NCBI GenBank assembly: GCA_018780365.1
Contig: JADMJR010000004.1
Span: 1-34,855 of the forward strand
DNA: 34,855 nt
Source: Acidovorax sp.
GTDB lineage: Bacteria; Pseudomonadota; Gammaproteobacteria; Burkholderiales; Burkholderiaceae_C
Direction: 5' to 3'
Part shown: piece by piece, positions 24,716 to 32,601 of the stretch
Layout of the letters: each line of letters starts with the position of its first letter
Numbering within the stretch: position 1 is the first letter of the stretch
The notes under the pieces: generated by a model
Told to the model about the DNA's origin: nothing
The model's database searches: none
The model's input: only the letters and a program-made list of their open reading frames with translations
Made by a program: the position numbers and the translations under genes

Positions 24716-25516
24716 TCAGGCAAACAGCTTGGCGAGCGCCAGGCCCGGGTCGTCCGCCCGCATGAAGGCCTCACCCACCAGGAAGGCATGCACACCCGCG
24801 TCGCGCAGGGTCTTCACATCGGCGGGCTTCAAGATGCCCGACTCGGTGACCAGCAAACGGTCGGCGGGCACGTCCTTGAGCATGGAGAGCGTCGTGTCCA
24901 ACGTGACCTCGAAGGTGCGCAGGTTGCGGTTGTTGATGCCCACCAGCGGCGTCTTGAGCTTGAGCGCCCGCTCCAGCTCGGGCCGGTCGTGCACCTCCAC
25001 CAGCACCGCCATGTCCAGGCTCCGGGCAATGGCCTCGAAGTCGGCCATCTGCGCGTCATCCAGGCAGGCGGCGATCAGCAGGATGGCATCGGCGCCCATG
25101 GCGCGCGATTCGTAGATCTGGTACGCATCCACCATGAAATCCTTGCGCAGCACCGGCAGCAAGGTGCTGGCGCGGGCCTGTTTCAGGTAGTCGGGCTGGC
25201 CTTGGAAAAACTGCCGGTCGGTCAGCACCGACAGGCAGGCCGCGCTGACTTTGCCGTCGCCTTCCATGTAGCTCTGGGCGATGTCGGCGGGCTCGAAATC
25301 GGCGCGCAGCACGCCTTTGCTGGGGCTGGCTTTCTTGACCTCGGCAATCACGGCCGCCTGGCCCTTGGCGATCTTGGCACGCAGCGCGCCTTCGAAATCG
25401 CGCGTGAGCACACGGCTCTCGGCATCGGCGCGCATGGCGTCCAGAGGCAGGCGCTTCTTGGCGGCGGTCACTTCTTCGTGCTTGACGGCCACGATTTTGT
25501 TGAGGATGTCACTCAT
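24716..25516 (-). CDS. trpC: Indole-3-glycerol phosphate synthase TrpC
   Basis: A 266-residue TIM-barrel enzyme that closes the indole ring from carboxyphenylaminodeoxyribulose phosphate. Family motifs are [38 protein letters not shown] (catalytic Lys), [50 protein letters not shown] and [12 protein letters not shown], with the phosphate site near [14 protein letters not shown] 25516 has AAGG upstream. It follows trpD by 22 nt. It is monofunctional, not fused to TrpF. trpF, trpB and trpA are not in the window, as is usual in Betaproteobacteria where they form another cluster. Confidence 0.96.
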   Translation of the reverse strand: MSDILNKIVAVKHEEVTAAKKRLPLDAMRADAESRVLTRDFEGALRAKIAKGQAAVIAEVKKASPSKGVLRADFEPADIAQSYMEGDGKVSAACLSVLTDRQFFQGQPDYLKQARASTLLPVLRKDFMVDAYQIYESRAMGADAILLIAACLDDAQMADFEAIARSLDMAVLVEVHDRPELERALKLKTPLVGINNRNLRTFEVTLDTTLSMLKDVPADRLLVTESGILKPADVKTLRDAGVHAFLVGEAFMRADDPGLALAKLFA

Positions 25517-25538
25517 GGGGAAACCTTGTTGGTTGTTG

Positions 25539-26579
25539 TCACACTGCAGCACCGGCCAACGCATGCGTGCGCGTGACCACCTGTTCCAGCTTGGCCAGCG
25601 CGGCACCCGAGGCAATCGCCGCACGGGCCTTGGCAAGCCCTGCAGGCACCGAATCGACCACATTGGCCGCATACAGCGCCACACCGGCGTTCAGGCACAC
25701 GATGTCTTGCGCGGCGCCGGGCTCGCCCTTGAGCACGCCGATCAGCATCTCGCGCGACTGTTCGGGCGTTTCCACCTTGAGTGCGCGGTTGCTGGACATG
25801 CTGAGGCCGAAGTCCTCGGGGTGGATCTCGTATTCGGTGATCTGGCCGTTTTTCAGCTCGCCCACCAGGGTGGCGGCGCCCAGGCTGACTTCGTCCATGC
25901 CATCGCGGCCGTAGACCACCAGCGCGTGCTCTGCGCCCAGGCGCTGCAGCGCGCGCACCTGGATGCCGACGAGGTCGGGGTGGAACACGCCCATCAAGAT
26001 GTTGGGCGCCCCCGCCGGGTTGGTGAGCGGGCCCAGGATGTTGAAGATGGTGCGCACGCCGAGCTCCTTGCGCACCGGGGCCACGTTCTTCATGGCGGGG
26101 TGGTGGTTGGGCGCGAACATGAAGCCGATGCCGACTTCAGCGATGCACTGGGCGATCTGCTCGGGCTTGAGGTTGATGTGGATGCCCAGGGCCTCCATCA
26201 CGTCGGCGCTGCCGCTTTTGCTCGACACACCGCGCCCGCCATGTTTGCTGACCTTGGCGCCCGCTGCGGCCGCCACGAACATCGAGCAGGTGGAGATGTT
26301 GAAGGTGTTGGCGCCATCGCCGCCCGTACCCACGATGTCCACCATATGGGTCGCGTCCTTCACATGGACTTTGGTGCTGAACTCGCGCATCACCTGCGCG
26401 GCAGCGGTGATCTCGCCGATGGTTTCCTTCTTCACGCGCAGGCCGGTGATGATGGATGCGGTCATGACGGGCGAGAGTTCGCCGTTCATGATGAGCCGCA
26501 TCAGGTGCAGCATCTCGTCGTGGAAGATTTCGCGGTGCTCGATGGTGCGCTGCAGCGCTTCCTGGGGGGTGATGGGCAT
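25539..26579 (-). CDS. trpD: Anthranilate phosphoribosyltransferase TrpD
   Basis: A 346-residue enzyme that couples anthranilate with phosphoribosyl diphosphate. The PRPP-binding loop is [20 protein letters not shown]. Other motifs are [54 protein letters not shown] and [15 protein letters not shown] 26579 (MPITPQEAL) is chosen because AGGAG lies 8 nt upstream; a TTG nine codons earlier is unlikely. It is monofunctional (no GATase fusion). It lies 23 nt after the LysE-type exporter gene and 22 nt before trpC. Confidence 0.96.
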   Translation of the reverse strand: MPITPQEALQRTIEHREIFHDEMLHLMRLIMNGELSPVMTASIITGLRVKKETIGEITAAAQVMREFSTKVHVKDATHMVDIVGTGGDGANTFNISTCSMFVAAAAGAKVSKHGGRGVSSKSGSADVMEALGIHINLKPEQIAQCIAEVGIGFMFAPNHHPAMKNVAPVRKELGVRTIFNILGPLTNPAGAPNILMGVFHPDLVGIQVRALQRLGAEHALVVYGRDGMDEVSLGAATLVGELKNGQITEYEIHPEDFGLSMSSNRALKVETPEQSREMLIGVLKGEPGAAQDIVCLNAGVALYAANVVDSVPAGLAKARAAIASGAALAKLEQVVTRTHALAGAAV

Positions 26580-26602
26580 GACGGTGTCTCCTGGGGTGGC
26601 GG

Positions 26603-27274
26603 TCAAGCCGCCGGTTGATCAGTAAAGGCCAGCTTGAGTCCGAAGCCGATGAACATGGCGCCCGCTACGCGGTCCAGCCAGTGCATGCCGCGCTGGATGG
26701 CCGTGGCACGGCGCGCCATCCACGAGGCCGCCAGCGCCCAGCCCATGTTGACGGGGATGGCGTTGATGTTGAACAGCACGCCCAGCAGCACAAAGGCCAG
26801 CGCCTTGTTGTCGGTGCCCGGCGCGATGAACTGCGGCACAAAGGCCAGGAAGAAGATGGCGACCTTGGGGTTGAGCACATTGGTCCAGAAGCCGCCGAGG
26901 AACACCTTGCGAAGCGGCGTGTGCGGCGCAGGGGCCGCCTGCGCAGCCGCCAGCGCTGCGCTGTTGCCACCATCCGCACCGGGCTTGGACAGCAGCATGC
27001 GCACGCCCATCCACATCAGGTAGGCCGCCCCCATCCACTTGAGCACAGTGAACGCCGTGGCCGATGCGGCCAGCAGCGCGCCCACGCCCACGGCGGCCGC
27101 AAAGATGTGCACGAAACACCCGGCCGTGATGCCCAGCCCCGCCACGATGCCCGCGCGGGTGCCGGACTTGAGCGCGTTGGTCACGATGTAGAGCACATCG
27201 GGCCCGGGCGTGAGGTTGAGCAGCCAGCCGGCCGCGATGAACATCACCAGCTGGTGGGTGTCGATGAAGTTCAT
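26603..27274 (-). CDS. LysE/RhtB-family amino-acid exporter inside the trp operon
   Basis: A 223-residue membrane protein with about six helices. The N-terminus [20 protein letters not shown] then [18 protein letters not shown] carries the LTPGPD motif of LysE/RhtB exporters, followed by [36 protein letters not shown] and [21 protein letters not shown] cytosolic Ala/Pro-rich linker lies near residues 100-120. The ATG at 27274 overlaps the trpG stop (ATGA), so it is translationally coupled and sits between trpG and trpD. The family exports amino acids such as Lys, Thr, homoserine or Leu. Export of tryptophan or a pathway intermediate is a position-based hypothesis. Confidence 0.88.
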   Translation of the reverse strand: MNFIDTHQLVMFIAAGWLLNLTPGPDVLYIVTNALKSGTRAGIVAGLGITAGCFVHIFAAAVGVGALLAASATAFTVLKWMGAAYLMWMGVRMLLSKPGADGGNSAALAAAQAAPAPHTPLRKVFLGGFWTNVLNPKVAIFFLAFVPQFIAPGTDNKALAFVLLGVLFNINAIPVNMGWALAASWMARRATAIQRGMHWLDRVAGAMFIGFGLKLAFTDQPAA

Positions 27275-27858
27275 GTGCGCTGCTCCAGAAAGTTCTTGAG
27301 CATGGCGTGGCCGTGTTCGGTGAGGATGCTTTCGGGGTGGAACTGCACACCTTCGATCGCCAGCGTCTTGTGGCGCACGCCCATGATCTCGCCGTCCTCC
27401 GTCCAGGCCGTCACTTCGAGCACATCGGGGCAGGTGGCGCGCTCGATGGCCAGCGAGTGGTAGCGGTTGACGGTGAATTGCTCGGGCAGGCCCGCAAACA
27501 CGCCCTTTTGCGTGGTGGTGATGACGCTGGTCTTGCCGTGCATCAACTCCTGCGCGCGGATGATGGTGCCGCCAAAGGCCGCGCCAATGCTCTGGTGGCC
27601 CAGGCACACGCCCAGGATGGGCAGCTTGCCGGCAAAGTGCTGGATAGCGGCCACCGAAATGCCCGCTTCCGCCGGAGAGCAGGGGCCGGGCGAAATCACC
27701 AGGCGGTCGAGCTGGCCCGCGTTGAGGCGCGCCTCGATCTCGGCCACGGTGATCTCGTCGTTGCGGAACACCTCGACCTCGGCACCCAGTTCACCAAAGT
27801 ACTGGACGATGTTGTAAGTGAAGCTATCGTAGTTGTCGACCATCAAGAGTTTAGTCAT
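27271..27858 (-). CDS. trpG: Anthranilate synthase glutamine amidotransferase component TrpG
   Basis: A 195-residue class-I glutamine amidotransferase that supplies ammonia to TrpE. The N-terminal [34 protein letters not shown], the nucleophile motif [16 protein letters not shown] and the catalytic His-Glu in [14 protein letters not shown] are all present. It may also serve para-aminobenzoate synthesis as PabA, as in many Betaproteobacteria with a single copy; the window cannot settle this. The start overlaps the aroQ stop by ATGA, and its own stop overlaps the exporter start the same way. Confidence 0.95.
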   Translation of the reverse strand: MTKLLMVDNYDSFTYNIVQYFGELGAEVEVFRNDEITVAEIEARLNAGQLDRLVISPGPCSPAEAGISVAAIQHFAGKLPILGVCLGHQSIGAAFGGTIIRAQELMHGKTSVITTTQKGVFAGLPEQFTVNRYHSLAIERATCPDVLEVTAWTEDGEIMGVRHKTLAIEGVQFHPESILTEHGHAMLKNFLEQRT

Positions 27859-28190
27859 GCGGCGCTCCCGGCAAGGGCGGGCTCGCGCAGACGGGCGAAC
27901 TCGCGGTGTTCATAGGCAATGCAGGCTTCCATGAGGCTGCGGTAGATGGCTTCCATCACGTCGGCGTCGCCGCCTTCGGCCTGGGCGCTCTCGCGCACGC
28001 GGGCCACGATGGCCTCGATGCGCGCTTCATCGCGCACCTGCTCCGCACCTTGCTTGATGCGGGCGGCCTGGGTCATGTAGCCCACGCGCTCCACCAGCAA
28101 GGGCACCAGGACGTCGTCCAGCGCGTTCACTTCGCGGCGCACGTCCTGCATGGTGGTGCAGGGTTTGACTCGGGTGATAGCGAGGGTCAT
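27855..28190 (-). CDS. AroQ-class chorismate mutase (type II)
   Basis: A 111-residue all-helical protein of the AroQ/PchB fold: [20 protein letters not shown], then [20 protein letters not shown], then [10 protein letters not shown] and a final helix [20 protein letters not shown]. Candidate active-site residues are Arg18/19, Arg35, Lys46 and Arg53. Where E. coli mutase has Gln88, the last helix offers Glu94 (AYEHREF). It should convert chorismate to prephenate, competing with TrpE for the same substrate. An isochorismate-pyruvate lyase (PchB-like) activity is a less likely alternative. Start and stop both overlap neighbours by ATGA, so it is locked into the trpE-trpG translational chain. Confidence 0.85.
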   Translation of the reverse strand: MTLAITRVKPCTTMQDVRREVNALDDVLVPLLVERVGYMTQAARIKQGAEQVRDEARIEAIVARVRESAQAEGGDADVMEAIYRSLMEACIAYEHREFARLREPALAGSAA

Positions 28191-29686
28191 TCCAGCCCCT
28201 CCTCAACCAGTTCGGCGGCGCGCAGCAGCGCACGGGCCTTGTGCTCGGTTTCTTTCCACTCCAGCTCGGGCACCGAATCGGCCACCACACCGGCAGCCGC
28301 CTGCACGTAGAGCGTGCCGTTCTTGATGATGCCGGTGCGGATGGCAATGGCCACGTCCATGTCGCCCGCGTAGCTGAGATACCCGCAGGCGCCGCCGTAC
28401 AGGCCGCGCTTGGTGGGTTCGAGCTGGTCGATGAGTTCCATGGCATGCACCTTGGGCGCGCCGGTCAGCGTGCCTGCGGGGAAGGTGGCCTTGAGCACGT
28501 CCATGCTGGTCATGCCCTCGTTCAGGATGCCTTCCACGTTGCTCACGATGTGCATCACGTGGCTGTAGCGCTCCACGGCAAAGGCCTCAGTCACCTTCAC
28601 GGTGCCGGTCTGGGCGATGCGGCCGATGTCGTTGCGCGCCAGGTCGATCAGCATCACGTGCTCGGCGCGTTCCTTGGGGTCGTTGATGAGTTCAACCTCG
28701 GTGGCCTTGTCCTTCTCGGGCGTGGCGCCGCGCGGGCGGGTGCCGGCCAGGGGGCGAATGGTGACCTTGGTGCCTTCTTCGGTTTTCTCCTGGCGCACCA
28801 AAATTTCGGGGCTGGCGCCCACCACATGGAAGTCACCGAAGTCGTAGAAATACATGTACGGCGACGGGTTCAGCGAGCGCAGCGCGCGGTACAGCGACAG
28901 GGGCGATTCGGTGTAGCGCTTGTGGATGCGCTGGCCCACCTGCACCTGCATGAAGTCGCCCGCGGCGATCAACTCCTTGGCGCGGTGCACGGCGGCCAGG
29001 TAGTCGGCCTTGGCAAAGTCGCGCTGGGCGGGGTGGCTTTCGGTGGCCTTGACCACGGGGGCACTCACCGAATACTTGAGCTGCTCTTTCAGCTCACGCA
29101 GGCGCTTCTTGGCGCGGGTGTAGGCCTCAGGCTGGGCCGGGTCGGCGTAGACGATGAGGTAGAGCTTGCCCGAGAGGTTGTCGATGACGGCCAGCTCCTC
29201 GCATTGCAGCAGCAGGATGTCGGGGCAGCCCAGGGTGTCGGGCGGGCAGGTGTTTTCGAGCTTTTTCTCGATGTAGCGCACTGCGTCGTAGCCAAAGTAA
29301 CCTGCCAGGCCGCCACAAAAACGCGGCAGACCAGGGCGCAGGGCCACCTTGAAGCGTTTTTGGTACGCCTCGACGAAATCGAGCGGGTTGCCTTCGGCGG
29401 TTTCCACTACCTGGCCGTCGGTAACGACCTCTGTACGGGCTGCAGCGCCAAAGCCGCTGGCGCGCAGCAAGGTGCGCGCAGGCAGGCCGATGAAGCTGTA
29501 GCGCCCGAAGCGCTCGCCGCCCACCACGGATTCAAGCAAAAAGCTGTGCTTGCCGCCGTCTTTGGTGTGCGCCAGCTTCAGGTACAGCGAGAGCGGGGTT
29601 TCCAGGTCCGCAAAGGCCTCGACCATGAGCGGAATGCGGTTGTAGCCTTCGCTGGCCAGGCTTTTGAATTCAAGTTCTGTGATCAC
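28187..29686 (-). CDS. trpE: Anthranilate synthase component I TrpE
   Basis: A 499-residue enzyme that converts chorismate and ammonia to anthranilate. The tryptophan feedback site is visible as FLLESVVGGERFGRYSFIG near residue 50 and NPSPYMYFYDFG downstream. The chorismate-binding core has PLAGTRPRGATPEKD, ERAEHVMLIDLARNDIGRIA, YSHVMHIVSNVEG, FPAGTLTGAPKVHAMELID and YGGACGYLSYAGDMDVAIAI. The start is GTG 29686 (MITELEFKSLASEGYNRIPL), with GGGAG 8 nt upstream; the longer frame adds 27 residues lacking family similarity. A leader ORF with Trp codons lies upstream. Confidence 0.95.
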   Translation of the reverse strand: MITELEFKSLASEGYNRIPLMVEAFADLETPLSLYLKLAHTKDGGKHSFLLESVVGGERFGRYSFIGLPARTLLRASGFGAAARTEVVTDGQVVETAEGNPLDFVEAYQKRFKVALRPGLPRFCGGLAGYFGYDAVRYIEKKLENTCPPDTLGCPDILLLQCEELAVIDNLSGKLYLIVYADPAQPEAYTRAKKRLRELKEQLKYSVSAPVVKATESHPAQRDFAKADYLAAVHRAKELIAAGDFMQVQVGQRIHKRYTESPLSLYRALRSLNPSPYMYFYDFGDFHVVGASPEILVRQEKTEEGTKVTIRPLAGTRPRGATPEKDKATEVELINDPKERAEHVMLIDLARNDIGRIAQTGTVKVTEAFAVERYSHVMHIVSNVEGILNEGMTSMDVLKATFPAGTLTGAPKVHAMELIDQLEPTKRGLYGGACGYLSYAGDMDVAIAIRTGIIKNGTLYVQAAAGVVADSVPELEWKETEHKARALLRAAELVEEGLE

Positions 29687-29731
29687 GGGGAGGGCTCCCA
29701 GCTGTCGCAGCGCGTGTCCCTGTGCAACGAC

Positions 29732-29813
29732 AAAAAGGGGCGCTGCGGTCCATTCAATCGGCCTCACCGCATCGGGGTAGAGGCCACGGGTGCACGCTGG
29801 GGCGTTTGCCCAG
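29732..29813 (-). promoter_or_regulatory. Candidate trp attenuator structures
   Basis: Between the leader ORF and trpE the minus strand can form competing stems. CTGGG/CCCAG lies at 29813-29797. GGCCTC (29785-29780) pairs with GAGGCC (29765-29760). TGCGGT (29771-29766) pairs with ACCGCA (29749-29744) and is followed 7 nt later by TTTTT (29736-29732). The second and third stems interlock and cannot both form simply, the expected antiterminator/terminator relation. GCAGCGC near 29740 can also pair with GCGCTGC near 29710. Stems are short, so this is a candidate only. Confidence 0.35.
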
Positions 29814-29819
29814 GTGCCA

Positions 29820-29903
29820 TCAGGCGTTCAAAAGGACAGGCTGACGCCAGGGCCAGGCTCCCCGGTCGCTGCAACCTGTGATGAACACGTGGTGAATGAA
29901 CAT
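29820..29903 (-). CDS. trpL: Candidate trp leader peptide (27 residues, Trp-Pro-Trp)
   Basis: A short ORF opens at ATG 29903 and ends at TGA 29822-29820, 133 nt before trpE. The residues around the middle are DRGAWPWRQPV, with Trp at 17 and 19 (TGG CCC TGG). Two near-adjacent Trp codons in a 27-codon ORF upstream of trpE fit a ribosome-mediated attenuator. No Shine-Dalgarno site precedes it. If the TACACT at 29916-29911 is the -10 element, the transcript would start at or next to the ATG, a leaderless arrangement. The ORF is read directly; its role is inferred. Confidence 0.5.
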   Translation of the reverse strand: MFIHHVFITGCSDRGAWPWRQPVLLNA

Positions 29904-29921
29904 GGGCCAAAGTGTAGCAAA
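29904..29921 (-). promoter_or_regulatory. Possible extended -10 promoter for the trp operon
   Basis: On the minus strand TTTGCTACACT contains TACACT (29916-29911) preceded by TG and one base, an extended -10 form. No good -35 lies 16-18 nt upstream; TTGTCA (29947-29942) is 25 nt away. It would start transcription close to the leader ATG at 29903. The rest of the 364-bp trpE/30051 gap holds the leader, the hairpins above and the plus-strand promoter and operator candidates for the next gene. Confidence 0.35.
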
Positions 29922-29985
29922 GCTTTTTTGGCGGCCCGATTTGACAACCCTCAAGGCGAGATCACACAACCACTCGAAAACCCTG

Positions 29986-30037
29986 TTGCAGGCCGCACGG
30001 AGCGCTGCAACAATTAGAAACGAACGACCGTTCTTTT
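29986..30037 (+). promoter_or_regulatory. Candidate promoter and palindromic operator of the chalcone-isomerase-like gene
   Basis: TTGCAG, 17 nt, then AACAAT gives a plausible promoter; TTGCAG and the CTGCAA just before the -10 are inverse complements. Downstream at 30018-30037 lies AAACGAACG, AC, CGTTCTTTT, an inverted repeat with one mismatched pair (GAACG/CGTTC core, AAA/TTT flanks). It sits between the likely start site and the AGGAG ribosome site at 30040-30044. The form is typical of operators for TetR-type repressors; no such repressor gene is in the window. Confidence 0.45.
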
Positions 30038-30050
30038 TTAGGAGCTGTGC

Positions 30051-30638
30051 ATGAACTTCCTCCAGCGATGCGCTTTGATGGCCGGGGCCTGCCTGCTGGC
30101 AACCACCGTCGCCGCCCAGCCCATCACCGTGGCCGACGTGAAATACGAAGAATCCGCCAGCCTGAGCGGCAGCACGCTGCAACTCAATGGCGCGGGGGTG
30201 CGCTACAAGGCCGTGTTCAAGGTGTATACGGCGGGGCTGTATCTCGAAAAAAAGGCGGGGACCACCCAGGACATCGCCGCTCTCAAAGGCCCCAAGCGCA
30301 TGAGCATCACCATGCTGCGCGAGATCGACTCCACCGAGCTGGGCAAGCTGTTCTCGCGCGGCATGGAGGACAACATGGACCGCGCGGCGTTTTCCAAACT
30401 CATCCCCGGTGTGCTGCGCATGAGCCAGATCTTCTCGGACCACAAGAAGCTCGTAGCGGGCGACCAGTTCCAGATCGACTGGATTCCCGGCACGGGCACG
30501 GTGATCACCGTCAAGGGCAAGCCCCAGGGCGAGCCGTTCAAGGAGCCCGAATTCTTCAACGCGCTGCTGGGCATCTGGCTGGGCAACACGCCCGCCGACT
30601 GGAAGCTCAAGGACGCCCTGCTGGGCAAACCCGCATAA
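30051..30638 (+). CDS. Secreted chalcone-isomerase-like domain protein
   Basis: A 195-residue exported protein. The signal peptide MNFLQRCALMAGACLLATTV ends at AAQ. The mature part has LNGAGVRYKAVFKVYTAGLY, PKRMSITMLREIDSTELGKL, DHKKLVAGDQFQIDWIPGTG and FFNALLGIWLGNTPADWKLK, the pattern of bacterial chalcone-isomerase-like (Chalcone_3) proteins, whose reaction is mostly unknown. Fatty-acid binding is known for plant relatives of the fold. AGGAG lies 6 nt before the ATG. A palindromic operator candidate precedes it and a strong terminator follows, so it is a stand-alone, probably regulated gene, divergent from trpE. Confidence 0.82.
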   Translation: MNFLQRCALMAGACLLATTVAAQPITVADVKYEESASLSGSTLQLNGAGVRYKAVFKVYTAGLYLEKKAGTTQDIAALKGPKRMSITMLREIDSTELGKLFSRGMEDNMDRAAFSKLIPGVLRMSQIFSDHKKLVAGDQFQIDWIPGTGTVITVKGKPQGEPFKEPEFFNALLGIWLGNTPADWKLKDALLGKPA

Positions 30639-30751
30639 GGCGTGACCGGCATCAAGCCAGGACACCCCGCTAAGGACAAACCCCCACGCCCACAGGCCCC
30701 TGGCTGTCACTCGCCCGACACCAGCTACCCGGGCCGGGGCGTACGCTGAGG

Positions 30752-30774
30752 GGAGTCCGCCGGCTCCTTTTTTT
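30752..30774 (+). terminator. Intrinsic terminator after the chalcone-isomerase-like gene
   Basis: GGAGTC, loop CGCC, GGCTCC forms a 6-bp stem (one G-T pair) followed directly by seven T (30768-30774). It lies 113 nt after the stop at 30638 and 130 nt before the chemotaxis gene, isolating the two transcripts. The remaining gap is pyrimidine-rich without other clear signals. Confidence 0.85.
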
Positions 30775-30904
30775 CTTCGTCGCCCTTCCCTCTTTTCCCC
30801 TCCTGCCCACCTCCCACCGCAGAGCAGCCGCCCGCACAAGGGTCTGCAACGCGCGCTGCGTGACCCGCCCCGCCCCCTTGCCCCAAGCTTCTTCCGCGCC
30901 AGAC

Positions 30905-32563
30905 ATGACCATGAAACTCAGCAATCTTTCCGTCGGCCTGCGCCTGGGCGCATCCTTTGGCGCCATCCTGCTCATCACCGCCCTCATCGCGGCCACCGGC
31001 ATGTGGCGCATTGCCAGCCTGCAAAGCGCCAGTGAGCGCGTGGCCACCCAGGAGATCGAGCAGCAAACCCTGGTGGAGGACTGGGCCTCGGACATCCGCC
31101 TGAACTGGGTGCGCACCGAGGCCTTCCTCAAGGCCATCGACCGCGACTACATGGACAAGCTCACGGCCGACAACCAGGCCACCGCCACGGGCATGGAGGC
31201 CAAGGTCAAGCGCATCGAGGCCCTGGCGCAGGGCGAGCAGGCGCGGGGCCTGCTGGCGGCCATTGCCACGGCCCGCAAGGCCTATAACGACAAACTCGAT
31301 GAAATCCGCGAACTGCACCGGGGCGGTGAGCCCAATGTGCCCGCCATGGTGGACAAGGACCTGCGCCCGCTGGCCGACAAGTACCTGAAGTCGCTGGACG
31401 ACCTGCGCCGGGCCATGGGCACCCAGTTGGCCGAGAGCCAGGCCGACACCTCCACCCTGGCCAAAGGCAGCCAGGTGCTGCTGGGTGTGGGCACACTGAT
31501 TGCCGTGGCGCTGGGAGCGCTGCTGGCCTTCACCGTCACGCGCTCCATCGTGCGCCCCGTGCAACTCGGCAAACAGGCCGCCGAAAACATCGCCGACGGC
31601 GACCTGACCCACCCCATCGAAGCCAGCGGCAACGACGAAACCGGGCAATTGCTGCAGGCGCTGGCCACCATGCAATCGCGCCTGGCCTCCATCGTGGGCA
31701 ACGTGCGCCACAACGCAGAGGGCGTGGCCACCGCCAGCACCGAGATCGCCTCGGGCAACAACGACCTGTCGGCCCGCACCGAGCAGCAGGCCAGCGCGCT
31801 GCAGGAGACGGCCGCCTCGATGGAGCAACTGGGCTCCACCGTGCGCCAGAACGCCGACAACGCACGCCAGGCGAACCAGCTGGCGATGAATGCATCCACC
31901 GTGGCCCAGCAGGGCGGCGACGTGGTGGCCGAGGTCGTGGACACCATGAAGGGCATCAACGACAGCAGCCGCAAAATTGCCGACATCATCAGCGTGATCG
32001 ATGGCATTGCCTTCCAGACCAATATCCTGGCGCTGAACGCGGCCGTTGAAGCCGCCCGCGCAGGCGAACAAGGCCGGGGCTTTGCGGTGGTGGCGGGCGA
32101 GGTGCGCAGCCTGGCCCAGCGCAGCGCCGAGGCGGCCAAGGAGATCAAGGGCCTGATCGGCACCAGCGTGGAACGCGTGGAGCGCGGCACGGCCCTGGTG
32201 GACAAGGCGGGCGCCACCATGAGCGAAGTGGTCGCCTCGATCCGCCGCGTGACCGACATCATGGGCGAGATCAGCGCCGCCAGCAGCGAGCAGAGCCAGG
32301 GCGTCAGCCAGGTGGGCGAGGCCATCACCCAGATGGACCAGGCCACCCAGCAGAACGCCGCCCTGGTGGAGCAAAGTGCCGCTGCGGCCGACAGCCTCAA
32401 GACCCAGGCGGGGCAGTTGGTGGATGCGGTGGCGGTGTTCCGGCTGTCAGCCCATGTGGCACGCCACGGCGATGCGATGCCCGCACCCGCGCGCGGCGGC
32501 AGCAACACCAGCGCATCGCGGCTGGACTACCGCGCCGTGGCGCCGCGTCAGTTGACGGTCTGA
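30905..32563 (+). CDS. Methyl-accepting chemotaxis protein
   Basis: A 552-residue transmembrane chemoreceptor. TM1 is near residues 13-33 ([20 protein letters not shown]), followed by a ~155-residue periplasmic four-helix-bundle sensor. TM2 is near 193-215 ([20 protein letters not shown]). A HAMP domain begins [20 protein letters not shown]. The signalling domain has the invariant hairpin [20 protein letters not shown] then [20 protein letters not shown]. There is no NWETF-type C-terminal tether; it ends in an Ala/Ser-rich tail. ATG 30905 ([15 protein letters not shown]) is favoured; 30911 is also possible, neither with a clear ribosome site. The ligand is unknown and no che genes are adjacent. 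Confidence 0.93.
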   Translation: MTMKLSNLSVGLRLGASFGAILLITALIAATGMWRIASLQSASERVATQEIEQQTLVEDWASDIRLNWVRTEAFLKAIDRDYMDKLTADNQATATGMEAKVKRIEALAQGEQARGLLAAIATARKAYNDKLDEIRELHRGGEPNVPAMVDKDLRPLADKYLKSLDDLRRAMGTQLAESQADTSTLAKGSQVLLGVGTLIAVALGALLAFTVTRSIVRPVQLGKQAAENIADGDLTHPIEASGNDETGQLLQALATMQSRLASIVGNVRHNAEGVATASTEIASGNNDLSARTEQQASALQETAASMEQLGSTVRQNADNARQANQLAMNASTVAQQGGDVVAEVVDTMKGINDSSRKIADIISVIDGIAFQTNILALNAAVEAARAGEQGRGFAVVAGEVRSLAQRSAEAAKEIKGLIGTSVERVERGTALVDKAGATMSEVVASIRRVTDIMGEISAASSEQSQGVSQVGEAITQMDQATQQNAALVEQSAAAADSLKTQAGQLVDAVAVFRLSAHVARHGDAMPAPARGGSNTSASRLDYRAVAPRQLTV

Positions 32564-32594
32564 AAAAAGAAGACAGAAAAAAGAGGACAGAAAA
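32563..32594. repeat. Tandem 14-mer in the MCP-gph convergent gap
   Basis: AAAAAAGAAGACAG (32563-32576) is followed directly by AAAAAAGAGGACAG (32577-32590) and a partial third unit AAAA. It fills the 38-bp gap between the convergent chemoreceptor and gph genes. On the minus strand it is T-rich and may help end gph transcription. Confidence 0.8.
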
Positions 32595-32601
32595 GGCGCG
32601 C

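Noticed and set aside
28241-29881. A 546-residue plus-strand open frame opposite trpE
   Set aside because: TrpE motifs on the other strand are unmistakable; this frame shows only shadow composition.
29941-29969. Perfect TTGACA on the plus strand as a promoter for the gene at 30051
   Set aside because: The hexamer 17 nt downstream is ACACAA, a poor -10; the TTGCAG/AACAAT pair closer to the gene is more convincing.
30725-32374. A 549-residue minus-strand open frame opposite the chemoreceptor
   Set aside because: The plus strand carries the invariant MCP signalling hairpin and HAMP domain; this frame has His/Gly-rich shadow composition.
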